Shown piece by piece: positions 54,993 to 64,000 of a stretch of 64,000 bases of DNA (position 1 is its first letter; the number at the start of each line of letters is the position of its first letter). The translations under genes and the position numbers were made by a program. This DNA is from Cyclobacterium roseum (GTDB lineage: Bacteria > Bacteroidota > Bacteroidia > Cytophagales > Cyclobacteriaceae), in NCBI RefSeq assembly GCF_010119225.1, contig NZ_WNKF01000004.1, positions 248,001 to 312,000 of the forward strand, given 5' to 3'. The notes beneath the pieces are model-generated. The model was not told the DNA's origin, did no database searches, and saw nothing but the letters and a program-made list of their open reading frames with translations.

Positions 54993-55000
54993 TATATTTG
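54993..55000 (+). promoter_or_regulatory. Candidate minus-7 element upstream of the NRPS locus
   Basis: TATATTTG is a full TAnnTTTG match. No clear TTTG minus-33 element is found at the proper spacing. Transcription would begin near 55007 and give a leader of about 70 bases before the small ORF at 55077. Confidence 0.4.
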
Positions 55001-55076
55001 CATTTCATATCTATAAAAATGAATTATAGATAAAAAACTTACCTATTAACCTAATTGCTGGATACTTTCCTTTCAT

Positions 55077-55447
55077 ATGATTAGTTCATCATTTCTTGAA
55101 TCCATTCTTCAGAATGCCACTCTCAAATTACGAGAAGTTGGCTTTGGCTACCTGTCACTCTCTCCGAACGCAATGGCAAACACACTCATCTGGAATAGAA
55201 ACGCAAATCTTCCGATCCACTGGAAAGAATTGAAAACGGGTTTTTGGGAAAAGGTAATTTTTTTTCTATTTTACGAAAGCACCTTTTAACTCATTATCAG
55301 GCCGGTAAGGAGGTGTCGATAGGTATTGTTTCAGTGGTTTCTTTTAGAAATCCTGCTGAGGCACTAGCAAAAAGGATTCAAACGAAATTTATAATAAGTG
55401 ACCTGCCTGCAAGAAATGGTGCACAAGATTGGAGAAGGAGTAAATGA
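55077..55447 (+). pseudogene. Small unknown ORF, frameshifted, coupled to the NRPS gene
   Basis: From the ATG at 55077 the frame reads ISSSFLESILQNATLKLREV and continues to KTGFWEKV; after a T8 run at 55258-55265 it would stop at 55289, while the next frame reads SILRKHLLTHYQAGKEVSIG and runs to a stop at 55447. The combined span is 371 bases, one short of 124 codons, so one missing T gives a 123-residue protein whose TGA overlaps the NRPS ATG (ATGA). It is not MbtH-like and I recognise no family. Candidate roles are docking or accessory protein for the synthetase, both inference. Frameshift may be real, phase variable or an error. Confidence 0.5.
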
Positions 55448-58400
55448 AAACAAGGAAATTTTTGAGCGAAACCAACAGTGACACGGAGGTAGGATCCCAG
55501 ACAGTCCTTGATTTATTGCGAGCGCAAGTCAAGACTTCGCCTCAAAATCAGGTGTTGACAGATGAAAGAGGGGGGTATACGTACGCCCAACTGGACACTT
55601 TTTCCCAAAAAATCGCTTGCTTTTTACAAGATCCTGAATTTGCCCACCTGACCCTGATTCCGGTGAGTATGGGTCGCTCCTTCCGCTACATTGCTACCAT
55701 TCTGGGAATCCTAAAATCCGGTAAGGCCTTCGTCCCCTTAAACCCTGATTGGCCGGAAAAAAGAAAACGAACGATCCTGGAGCAGCTGGGTTCGGAGGTA
55801 CTGCTTACCGATGAGAAAGAAATTCACTTCAGGTCAGGAGCTGAACCCATTACCGTCTATACCTACGAACATATTCTGGAGGTTGAAAAGGAGGAAATAT
55901 TTCCAACATTGAAGGTCAATCCCGAAAGCCTGGCCTACATTCTCTATACTTCCGGAAGTACCGGAGAGCCAAAGGGAGTCATGGTGCGCCACCGACAGCT
56001 GTTCGAGGCTACCCGAAGCAGAATCGATTATTACGACTGCGTTCCCCATTTATTGCTGATTCCGCCGCTAACTTTTGATGCTTCGCTGGCAGCCATTTTT
56101 TGGCCATTGTGCACGGGAGGAAGTCTTGTCATCAGCTCTATCCGTTCCATTCAGGATGTCGATGTCCTTCCTGGCTTGCTGCAAGGAACCGACACCTTAC
56201 TTTGTGTTCCGGCCTATTATCGCTTTCTCCTGGATCAGGACCTATTACAAAACCAGCAATTGGAACGGGTAATTCTGGGTGGGGAAAATTTGCCGGAAGA
56301 CCTGGCAGCCAACCATTTTGGCAGCATGAAGCGGGTACGGCTGTACAATGAATACGGTCCGACAGAGGCGACCATATGGTCAACGGTAGAAGAACTCAAG
56401 CCGGATCGGGGTCCGATTGCCATCGGTAGTCCGGTTTTGGGTGTCCGGTGCTATGTTTTGGACCAAGACGGCAACAGGCTTCCCGAGGGAGCGACAGGAG
56501 AGCTGTTTATTGGAGGAGGGCAGGTGTCTCTGGGATATTGGAAAGACCCGGGCTTGACAGCAGCCCGATTTCTTCCGGATCCATTCAGTGAGGAAAGAGG
56601 AGCAAAGATGTTTGCAACGGGGGACCAGGTTCGCATGCTTCCGGGGGGCTCCTTCGTGTTTGAGGGAAGGAAGGACAGGCAGATTAAGTTGCAGGGCAAC
56701 CGAATAGATCTTTCAGAAATTGAAAAAGTACTTTATGACACCGGGGAGGTAAAAGAAGCCCTTGCCCTGCTATCCAAATCAATGGCGGGCCCGGAGCAGA
56801 TGGTCCTTTTTGTGGTACCCAAAGGAAAATTGGATCCGGAAACCTGCAAACAACGGTTAGCTCAGCACCTTCCCGCTTACATGCTCCCGGGTGAAATTCA
56901 AATCAGGGATCACTTTCCACTCACAGAAAATGGGAAGGTAGACCAGGCTGCACTGCTGGCTGGGATACCAGCCGATAGGAATAGCACTGAGGGTGGCGTA
57001 TTCGCACCGGAACTACAGTATCTGAAAGAGGCTTTTGAACATGTTCTAGGGGTGGACCGTATAGATCCCTCGCGCAATTTTTTGGAGCTGGGAGGAAATT
57101 CCCTGGCAGCCATGCGGCTAGCCGCCCATTTGAAAAAGGAACATGGCTATAAAATTAGTGTTGCGGCTATTTTTGAATCCCCCACGATCTCTGAACTACA
57201 CGGATTACTCCAGAAACGCGAGGTTGAAGCACCGGAAGCATTGGATGCTCCTGGTACTTCCGTTAAAGAACCGGTTTCCCCCGTTTCTTCAGCCCAAAAA
57301 TCCCTTTGGCTGGTGGATCAGATGGAAGGATCGCTTGCCTATCACCTTCCAGTCGCCTACCTTTTAAACGGGAAACTGGATCCAATGGTGCTGGAAGAAT
57401 CCATTCGGGCGGTGCTGAAAAAGCACGAAGCCCTCCGAACCTGTATAACAGGAATCGATCAGGTAACACGTAAATCTGAAAAGGACTGGCACTTGCTCAT
57501 CATTGAGGAACCAGGAAAACAATTTTCCACCGCTCATTACCAGGAAAAATTCGCTCCTTTTTTTCAACGCCCATTTGATCTCAAAAGTGACTTTATGATC
57601 CGTGGCATGTTGGTTACAGATGGGAAAAATACCCATGCCCTTGGGCTGGTTTTTCATCACATTGCTTTTGATGATTATTCCATGAAGGTATTTCTTCGTG
57701 AGGTATTTGATCATTATCGCCATCTACTCAGCGGAAAGAAAATGGATAGGCAGGTTGCTGTTACGGACTATTCGAGCCTAATTCGGCAACAGGAGGATTT
57801 GATAAAGCAGCCCGAATTTAAAATTGGCATGGCTTACTGGAAAGCAGCACTGGCGGGAAGTGATACGCTGAAATTGCCTACACAAAACCAACAAGCAAGC
57901 TCAGATTTTCGGGAAGCGGGGATCATTCGCTTTGAAATGGAAAACGATGAATTCGGCCCCCTTGCCAAACTGGGTGAAAGAAATCAGGCGACCCTTTTCA
58001 TGACCTTTTTGGCCGTATTTAAAGTGTTGCTTTACAGGTATAGTAACCAGCGAGATATATCTGTGGGCAGCCCCATACTAAACCGCGATTTGCCTGGCTC
58101 CGAAGAGATGATTGGTTATTTTATCAATACACTGCCTCTAAGATCGCGGATAGACCCTGAAGATGCTTTTAGTACCTTTTTGCAGCAGGTCAGGAAAGAG
58201 GTGTTGATGGCACTGAAATTCAGTCAGGTTCCATTGATCAAACTGGTGGAAGCATTTGCTGGGGGCGATCGGGAAAGGAAGCCTTTTTTTAACACCCTTT
58301 TTGTCATGCATCAAGGCACTGCGGATGCCGGAAACCTTCAGGTTCCCGGTGTCGAAGCCAGGAATCTGGAAACGGATCCGCTTGCCGCCAAATACGACCT

Positions 58401-61400
58401 AACCTTAACCCTTTCCGGAGACACCAACCGGCTTAGCGGAATCTTGGAATACGATAAGGGGTTATTTGCCCCGGAGAGTATGCGCCGAATGCTTGCTCAT
58501 TTCAGACGGTTGGTAAAAGTTATCCCCGAACAGCCCCAGCTATCAATCAACCGGCAGCGGTTGCTATCCGGAAAGGAGATGGAAGAGCTTTCAGGCACCC
58601 ATAAAGTTGATCCGAAGCGAATATACAGGAGCTTTTTCGACCGGTTTGAGGAGCAGGTTCGGGAGTCAGGAAATGCCACCGCCCTCATGTTGGGAAAGGA
58701 TCGGCTTCCTTTCCGGGACTTGGACCAGCAAGCAAATCAAATGGCGACCTGGTTAATTGGAGAAGGAGTCTGCAAAGGAGATCACGTGGTGCTCTTGGTG
58801 CAAAGAGGAAAAGAAATGGTAGCGGCCATGCTGGCCATTTGGAAAGTAGGAGCTGTATATGTACCAGTGGATCCGGCTTACCCGAAAGAAAGGATAAACT
58901 TTATATTGGCGGATTGTGAGGCCAAATTCCTGCTGGCGGACGAGAAATCCGTTGGAGTAGCCGGCCTGGCGGAAAATAATGGGAAATTACTACTACTAGA
59001 GCACGCAAATCTTGGAAATCCGGAAAGGGATTTGGAGCGGATACCGTTATTTCCTGAACAAAGGGCCTACGTAATCTACACTTCCGGCAGCACGGGAAAA
59101 CCCAAAGGAGTCGCGCTTACGCATGGCAACCTGGCTGCATTTCTCGACTGGTGTGGAAGCGAATTCAAGCCCGAAAGTTTCGGATTAATGTACGCGGCTA
59201 CCTCCATGTGTTTTGACCTTTCGATTTTCGAATTGTTTTTTCCCCTGGCTTACGGAAAGCCCATCCGGATCCTCCAAAATGGACTTCAGATTCCCGAATT
59301 CCTAGCCCAAGACCAAAATGTGTTGATCAACACCGTCCCAAGCCTGGTTCAGAAGTTGGTGGAAGAAAGGGTGGACCTGTCGGCGGTCAAACTCTTAAAT
59401 ATGGCGGGCGAGCCGATTCCACAAGGGCTTATCGATCGGTTGGATCTGGAAAGAATTTCAGTACGAAACCTTTACGGTCCCACGGAAGACACCACTTACT
59501 CCACCTGTGAAAAAATTCAGGTTGGCGGGGCGCTTTCTATCGGAAGGCCGATCGCAGGCAGTTATGCCTATATTTTGAATCAGGATCTTCAGCCTTGCCC
59601 CGTAGGGGTTCCCGGGGAAATTTACCTTGGCGGTAGCGGATTGGCACAAGGCTACCTAAACCGGCCTAAATTAACGGCTGAAAAATTCATTCCTGATCCC
59701 ATGGATACGGTGAGCGGAGCCCTGGTTTACAAAACAGGTGATAGGGGCGTGTGGCAGCAGGATGGTAAAATTCAATTCCTGGGCAGGTTGGATAATCAGG
59801 TAAAATTCAATGGCTACCGGATCGAATTGGATGAAGTAGCTTCCGCCTTGCAATCCATTGAAGGAGTAAAAAATGCATCAGTTGTCCTTCAGAGCAGCTC
59901 TTCGGGGGAGAAGGTTTTAACCGGGTTTTTTACAGGCGATAAGCAACTCGACACAAAAGAGCTGATAGAAAAGCTGAAAAAAGTATTGCCTTCCTACATG
60001 GTTCCATCCCGGATGCAGTTTTTGGAGAATTTTCCGCTTAGCCCGAATGGAAAGGTGGACCGGAAGCAACTTGAAAGCACCCCTGTGCGCCAAATCAAGG
60101 AAGATGATTTTGAAGCACCGGCTACCTTGCTGGAAAGCGACTTGCTGGAGCTGTGGCGAAAAGTACTTCAATCAGATACTCCGGGCATCAAAGATGACTT
60201 TTTCATGTCCGGAGGAAATTCCTTGTTAGCCATTCGGCTGATCGGGAGGATTAAGGAATCCCTGGAATTTGAATTGAGTATCAGTGCGTTATTTGCCCAT
60301 CCTACGGTATCCAAACTGGCGAAGTTTATAAAAGAAAAGGAACACCAGGAAGTAGAGAACACCCGGATAACGCCATTCAGGCCCCGTCCGGATATCGTTC
60401 CCCTCTCCTTTGGACAGGAAAGTCTCTGGTTGACGGATAAGCTGGAAGGCTCCAACCAGTACCATATTCCTGTCCTTTTAAAACTAACCGGGGAAACCCG
60501 AAGGGAGGTGCTTCAGGAAGCGATCAAAAGCATTCTGGAGCGCCATGAAGTCTTGCGAACGGTTATTAAGGAACAAGGCGAGCATACCTGGCAGCAGGTG
60601 TTACCCGTCTTGGGATGGGAGCTGCTTGCGTCTGGGCAAAATCCGCCTGAGAATGCTTTCCAAATTCCAAACGAGGATATGGCTGAATTTTTGGAAAGGC
60701 CCTTTGATCTTGGGAAGGATTTTATGATTCGTGCCAAAATGTATTCCCTGAGCCCGGATGAATGTTTATTGTTTGTGGTTGTACACCATATTGCCTTTGA
60801 CGGCTGGTCCATACCCGTGTTTATCAAAGAGCTTTTTGCGCTGGTCAACGCAGAAAAAACGGGCGAAAGTTTGTTTTTGCCCCATTTGAAAATTCAATAT
60901 GCAGATTATGCCTTGTGGCAGCGGAACCGACTTAGTGGGCCAGGGTTTGAGCAGAAATTGCGCTACTGGAAAGAAAAGTTGAAAGGCGTGCAAGCCCTTA
61001 ACCTGCTCGGTGGAGCTAAGCAGGTTCATCAACGAACCCACCAGGGAGATATACTGGATTTTTTCATTGCTGAAAACCAGAGAAAAGACATGTTGCGATT
61101 GGGCCAGACGCTTGGCGTTTCGCCATTTATGATTTTGCTGACTGTTTTTAAATCGCTTTTGGAACGGAGCAGTGGGCAGCAAGACCTATGTGTCGGTACG
61201 GCAATGGGAGGAAGGAAACAGGTGGAAGCCGAGCCCCTTATAGGGTATTTTGTCAATCCCTTACCCATTCGAAGTCATATCCATCCCGAGGAATCGTTTA
61301 GACAGATTCTTTTGGAAGTAAAACAAAACGCGCTGGAAGCCTTCGATCACCAGGAGGTTCCTTTTGAGAAGATCGTAGCTGCCACAGCCCAGCGCAGGCA

Positions 61401-64000
61401 ATTTGGTGTCAACCCACTTTTTCAAGTTATGTTTGTCATGGAATATGGCAACGAGGACCTGAACAGGGTAGAAGGGTTTTCCATGGAAGTGATTCCCTAC
61501 GCTCAAAACACCTCTAAATTTGACCTTACGTTTCTGGTCAAGGAAGAATCCGATGGCATTCGAGTCCGTATCGAATATTCCAAAGACCTATTTGATGCCG
61601 AAACGGTTAAAACCCTAGCCGCTCAATACAAGCAGATTCTGGGAGCAGGATTGGCTAATCCGGATCAAAAATTATCCCAGCTACTGCCCGGCCAGAAATT
61701 TCAGGGCCTGGGCAAAATAGAACCCCTTTCCGAAATACGTGGGCGGTATACTCCCATACAGCACCTTATGGAGGCGATGGTAAGGCAGCAGGGCGATAGG
61801 ACAGCTGTGTTTTTTGGGGAACAGGAAATGTCTTTTGATGAACTTAATACCCGTGCGAATCAATTGGCGGGATATTTACTGGAAAAAGGGCTTCAAAAAG
61901 GGCAAATCGTAGGAATAGTGTTGGAAAGATCCCCGGAATTTCTGGTAAGTATTTTAGGTATTCTCAAGGCAGGAGCGGCGTATTTGCCCGTAGATACCGG
62001 GTATCCGGACCACCGAATAGATTACATGCTGGACGATTCCTGCACGTATTATATTACCGGAACGAACGTAGTTCGAAAGGCTAAAACGAAGGTTCAAAGG
62101 ATTATTTGGGAGGATTTTATGGATCGGTGCGGGGAATACTCAAGCGAGAATCCGGAGTTCGTTTCTTTGCCTGAAGATGCTGCCTATATAATTTATACCT
62201 CCGGCACTACCGGCAGACCGAAGGGAGTGGTATTGGATCACCTTAACCTTTTCAATTTTGTTTCTGTTGTAGCATCGCATCCAGGCATTTCTCCCAAGGA
62301 TAAAATGCTTTCCGTTAGCTCGGTTTCCTTTGATATTGCACTGCTGGAAAGTCTGGTTTCACTGGCATTTGGTGCACAGGTAGTGCTGGTAGATAACCAT
62401 CAGCGAAAGGATCCCCGTTTCATCATCAATGAGTTGGAGAAAAGGGAAATCACTGTCCTATTTGCTACCCCATCACACTGGAAAATATTGCTGGAGGGGG
62501 GCTGGATCCGGAGTTTCGAAAACCTACGGATCATCAGCGGGGGAGAGCCCCTTGAAAGAAAACTGGCGGATCGCTTGTTACCACTTTGTGCCGAGCTGTG
62601 GAATGTATACGGTCCTACTGAAACCACGGTATATGCTACCATTAAGCGCATTCATAGGTCAGAGGAGGAGGTCACCGTTGGAAAGCCGGTACTTAATACC
62701 CAGATCTTGATAATGGATACGCATGGAAATCCGGTTCAAAAGGGAAGAAAAGGGGAAATATACATTGCGGGGCATGGTGTAGGGAAAGGTTACCTGAATC
62801 AGCCGGAACTTACCAAAGAAAAGTTTGCAGAAATGCCGATCGGAGACGCAATGCCCGTTCGGGTCTATAAATCCGGAGATTTGGGTTGGATCAATGCATT
62901 CGACGAATTGGTTGTCAGTGGCCGTTTGGATCATCAGGTCAAAATCAGGGGATACCGAATTGAATTGGCTGAAGTGGAAAGCGGAATCAGACAGCTGGCG
63001 GGGGTCACAGAGGCCATCGTTAAAGTTAGAAAAGACGGTCAGGGACAAGCGTTTTTGACCGCCTACCTTACCCTGGACCAGAAAGTGCCCTTTCAAAATC
63101 AGGAATGGCAATATCCCGACACCGGGTGGGTACGTAGCTGGAAAGACCAACTGGCGCAAACACTTTCCGATTACATGATTCCGACAGACTTCATTTGGAT
63201 GAGGGCCTTTCCGCTGCTGGAAAATGGCAAGGTAAACCGGAATGCGCTACCCGACCCAGACAGACGGATCGTAATCCCTTCCAAAAGGAGTGAGGCAGGA
63301 CTGGAACCAGAAGAAAAATTGGTGGCGGATATTTGGAAAACCGCTCTAGGGCTGTCATCCATTCACAAAACGGATAATTTTTTCGAAATTGGAGGCCACT
63401 CCCTGACAGCTGTAAAGGTGATGGTTCAGTTGGAGAAAGTCTATGGTATCCGATTGCCCTTGTCGGTACTATTTAAGTATCCTACCATCCAGAAATTATC
63501 CCAGGCCATCAAAAGGGGTATTCTTGGGGATAGTGAATGGAAAAGTCTGGTGGCCATCAAAAAGACCGGATCAAAGCCGTCTTTGTACATTGTACATGGG
63601 GGCGGATTGAATATTTTGCCTTTTTATGCCGTGGCCAGAGAAATGGACCGGGAGCAACCGGTATTTGGCATTCAAGCCAAAGGACTGGACGGCATTGAGC
63701 AACCCTTACATACAGTGGAAGAGATTGCCTCCCAATACCTTACAGAAATTTTGCAGCAAAATCCGGACGGACCGTACTTTTTGGCAGGATATTCGTTAGG
63801 AGGAATAATAGCTTTTGAAATGGCTACGCAGTTGAAGAAAATGGGGAAAAGTGTGGAAAAGCTGGTGTTTTTTGACACCTATGCCATTCAAAGCGATCAT
63901 CATGAACGTTTTCAGACCCGCTGTTGGAACATAATCCGGCATTTTATAGGAAAGCGAAAATTTGATGTGGAATTAATGATCCGGCATCCGGAGATTTTTA
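55444..64000 (+). CDS. Trimodular non-ribosomal peptide synthetase with terminal thioesterase (3' end outside window)
   Basis: 2852 codons are visible with no stop. Domain order: A1 (about 20-500; YTSGSTGEPKG near 170), T1 (Ser553 in GGNSL), C1 (about 615-1040; HHIAFDD from His738), A2 (about 1075-1560; YTSGSTGKPKG near 1215), T2 (Ser1593), C2 (about 1655-2080; HHIAFDG from His1781), A3 (about 2110-2600; YTSGTTGRPKG near 2251), T3 (Ser2653 in GGHSL) and a thioesterase (from about 2710; Ser2784 in GYSLGG). It starts with an A domain, so the chain is a tripeptide released by TE hydrolysis or cyclisation. No epimerase domain is seen. Aligned to GrsA by eye, specificity residues give A2 DLFNNALTYK (resembles Ala codes), A1 DAALIGEIWK and A3 DILFIGVVYK (hydrophobic or aromatic). 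C1 has HHxxxDD rather than DG. The start overlaps the upstream ORF stop by four bases. Confidence 0.93.
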   Translation, partial: MKTRKFLSETNSDTEVGSQTVLDLLRAQVKTSPQNQVLTDERGGYTYAQLDTFSQKIACFLQDPEFAHLTLIPVSMGRSFRYIATILGILKSGKAFVPLNPDWPEKRKRTILEQLGSEVLLTDEKEIHFRSGAEPITVYTYEHILEVEKEEIFPTLKVNPESLAYILYTSGSTGEPKGVMVRHRQLFEATRSRIDYYDCVPHLLLIPPLTFDASLAAIFWPLCTGGSLVISSIRSIQDVDVLPGLLQGTDTLLCVPAYYRFLLDQDLLQNQQLERVILGGENLPEDLAANHFGSMKRVRLYNEYGPTEATIWSTVEELKPDRGPIAIGSPVLGVRCYVLDQDGNRLPEGATGELFIGGGQVSLGYWKDPGLTAARFLPDPFSEERGAKMFATGDQVRMLPGGSFVFEGRKDRQIKLQGNRIDLSEIEKVLYDTGEVKEALALLSKSMAGPEQMVLFVVPKGKLDPETCKQRLAQHLPAYMLPGEIQIRDHFPLTENGKVDQAALLAGIPADRNSTEGGVFAPELQYLKEAFEHVLGVDRIDPSRNFLELGGNSLAAMRLAAHLKKEHGYKISVAAIFESPTISELHGLLQKREVEAPEALDAPGTSVKEPVSPVSSAQKSLWLVDQMEGSLAYHLPVAYLLNGKLDPMVLEESIRAVLKKHEALRTCITGIDQVTRKSEKDWHLLIIEEPGKQFSTAHYQEKFAPFFQRPFDLKSDFMIRGMLVTDGKNTHALGLVFHHIAFDDYSMKVFLREVFDHYRHLLSGKKMDRQVAVTDYSSLIRQQEDLIKQPEFKIGMAYWKAALAGSDTLKLPTQNQQASSDFREAGIIRFEMENDEFGPLAKLGERNQATLFMTFLAVFKVLLYRYSNQRDISVGSPILNRDLPGSEEMIGYFINTLPLRSRIDPEDAFSTFLQQVRKEVLMALKFSQVPLIKLVEAFAGGDRERKPFFNTLFVMHQGTADAGNLQVPGVEARNLETDPLAAKYDLTLTLSGDTNRLSGILEYDKGLFAPESMRRMLAHFRRLVKVIPEQPQLSINRQRLLSGKEMEELSGTHKVDPKRIYRSFFDRFEEQVRESGNATALMLGKDRLPFRDLDQQANQMATWLIGEGVCKGDHVVLLVQRGKEMVAAMLAIWKVGAVYVPVDPAYPKERINFILADCEAKFLLADEKSVGVAGLAENNGKLLLLEHANLGNPERDLERIPLFPEQRAYVIYTSGSTGKPKGVALTHGNLAAFLDWCGSEFKPESFGLMYAATSMCFDLSIFELFFPLAYGKPIRILQNGLQIPEFLAQDQNVLINTVPSLVQKLVEERVDLSAVKLLNMAGEPIPQGLIDRLDLERISVRNLYGPTEDTTYSTCEKIQVGGALSIGRPIAGSYAYILNQDLQPCPVGVPGEIYLGGSGLAQGYLNRPKLTAEKFIPDPMDTVSGALVYKTGDRGVWQQDGKIQFLGRLDNQVKFNGYRIELDEVASALQSIEGVKNASVVLQSSSSGEKVLTGFFTGDKQLDTKELIEKLKKVLPSYMVPSRMQFLENFPLSPNGKVDRKQLESTPVRQIKEDDFEAPATLLESDLLELWRKVLQSDTPGIKDDFFMSGGNSLLAIRLIGRIKESLEFELSISALFAHPTVSKLAKFIKEKEHQEVENTRITPFRPRPDIVPLSFGQESLWLTDKLEGSNQYHIPVLLKLTGETRREVLQEAIKSILERHEVLRTVIKEQGEHTWQQVLPVLGWELLASGQNPPENAFQIPNEDMAEFLERPFDLGKDFMIRAKMYSLSPDECLLFVVVHHIAFDGWSIPVFIKELFALVNAEKTGESLFLPHLKIQYADYALWQRNRLSGPGFEQKLRYWKEKLKGVQALNLLGGAKQVHQRTHQGDILDFFIAENQRKDMLRLGQTLGVSPFMILLTVFKSLLERSSGQQDLCVGTAMGGRKQVEAEPLIGYFVNPLPIRSHIHPEESFRQILLEVKQNALEAFDHQEVPFEKIVAATAQRRQFGVNPLFQVMFVMEYGNEDLNRVEGFSMEVIPYAQNTSKFDLTFLVKEESDGIRVRIEYSKDLFDAETVKTLAAQYKQILGAGLANPDQKLSQLLPGQKFQGLGKIEPLSEIRGRYTPIQHLMEAMVRQQGDRTAVFFGEQEMSFDELNTRANQLAGYLLEKGLQKGQIVGIVLERSPEFLVSILGILKAGAAYLPVDTGYPDHRIDYMLDDSCTYYITGTNVVRKAKTKVQRIIWEDFMDRCGEYSSENPEFVSLPEDAAYIIYTSGTTGRPKGVVLDHLNLFNFVSVVASHPGISPKDKMLSVSSVSFDIALLESLVSLAFGAQVVLVDNHQRKDPRFIINELEKREITVLFATPSHWKILLEGGWIRSFENLRIISGGEPLERKLADRLLPLCAELWNVYGPTETTVYATIKRIHRSEEEVTVGKPVLNTQILIMDTHGNPVQKGRKGEIYIAGHGVGKGYLNQPELTKEKFAEMPIGDAMPVRVYKSGDLGWINAFDELVVSGRLDHQVKIRGYRIELAEVESGIRQLAGVTEAIVKVRKDGQGQAFLTAYLTLDQKVPFQNQEWQYPDTGWVRSWKDQLAQTLSDYMIPTDFIWMRAFPLLENGKVNRNALPDPDRRIVIPSKRSEAGLEPEEKLVADIWKTALGLSSIHKTDNFFEIGGHSLTAVKVMVQLEKVYGIRLPLSVLFKYPTIQKLSQAIKRGILGDSEWKSLVAIKKTGSKPSLYIVHGGGLNILPFYAVAREMDREQPVFGIQAKGLDGIEQPLHTVEEIASQYLTEILQQNPDGPYFLAGYSLGGIIAFEMATQLKKMGKSVEKLVFFDTYAIQSDHHERFQTRCWNIIRHFIGKRKFDVELMIRHPEIF

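Noticed and set aside
55077-55447. MbtH-like accessory protein
   Set aside because: The conserved MbtH pattern of an N-terminal FxVLxN and WPxxxxxP motif is absent.
1-64000. Prophage, integrative element or transposon
   Set aside because: No integrase, terminase, capsid, relaxase or transposase was found; the repeats alone do not define an element.

Overview
The window reads as a chromosomal segment of a Bacteroidota bacterium, most likely a marine Cytophagales member close to Cyclobacteriaceae. The inference rests on mixed signs: TAnnTTTG-type promoter motifs, many short lipoproteins, a DUF4221 protein, paired DUF1501 and DUF1549/DUF1553 proteins, a sulfatase, a PL10 pectate lyase and moderate GC. 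No rRNA, CRISPR array, integrase or transposase gene was found.

Layout. 0-6.7 kb is a minus-strand run: the start of a PIN/PhoH ATPase, then a probable operon rfbC, YwqE/CpsB-like phosphatase, NAD epimerase, TPR protein, phosphosulfolactate synthase (comA), DUF368 lipid-carrier translocase and aroE. 6.9-13.1 kb holds hflX, mtgA, a UPF0316 protein, a CynX-type MFS carrier and an APC permease with cytoplasmic regulatory domains. 13.4-24.4 kb is dominated by two head-to-head sets of secreted DUF1501 and cytochrome-like DUF1549/DUF1553 proteins plus a Tat-exported propeller. 24.6-27.6 kb has two small lipoproteins and a beta-helix protein. 27.8-29.6 kb is an AAA ATPase followed by a PIN nuclease gene broken by one missing base. 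29.8-38.0 kb carries an MFS carrier, a TetR-TolC-MFP-RND efflux operon and a Crp/Fnr regulator. 38.1-46.8 kb is an accessory stretch of lipoproteins, hemerythrin, arylsulfatase, DUF4221, CPBP protease and a propeller, interspersed with a hairpin repeat family. 46.9-48.6 kb is ddl-rluF.

48.8-51.3 kb contains what I consider the most unusual object: two near-identical, apparently promoter- and terminator-bounded non-coding RNA units. Each contains a three-way-junction domain and a class II tRNA-like cloverleaf with a very large, structured variable arm. They flank a NagD-type HAD phosphatase. 51.7-54.8 kb has a pectate lyase, a short-chain dehydrogenase and a voltage-gated K+ channel with a zinc ribbon.

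55.1-64.0 kb is the start of a biosynthetic locus: a small frameshifted ORF translationally coupled to a trimodular non-ribosomal peptide synthetase (A-T-C-A-T-C-A-T-TE) that runs off the window. It should assemble a tripeptide.
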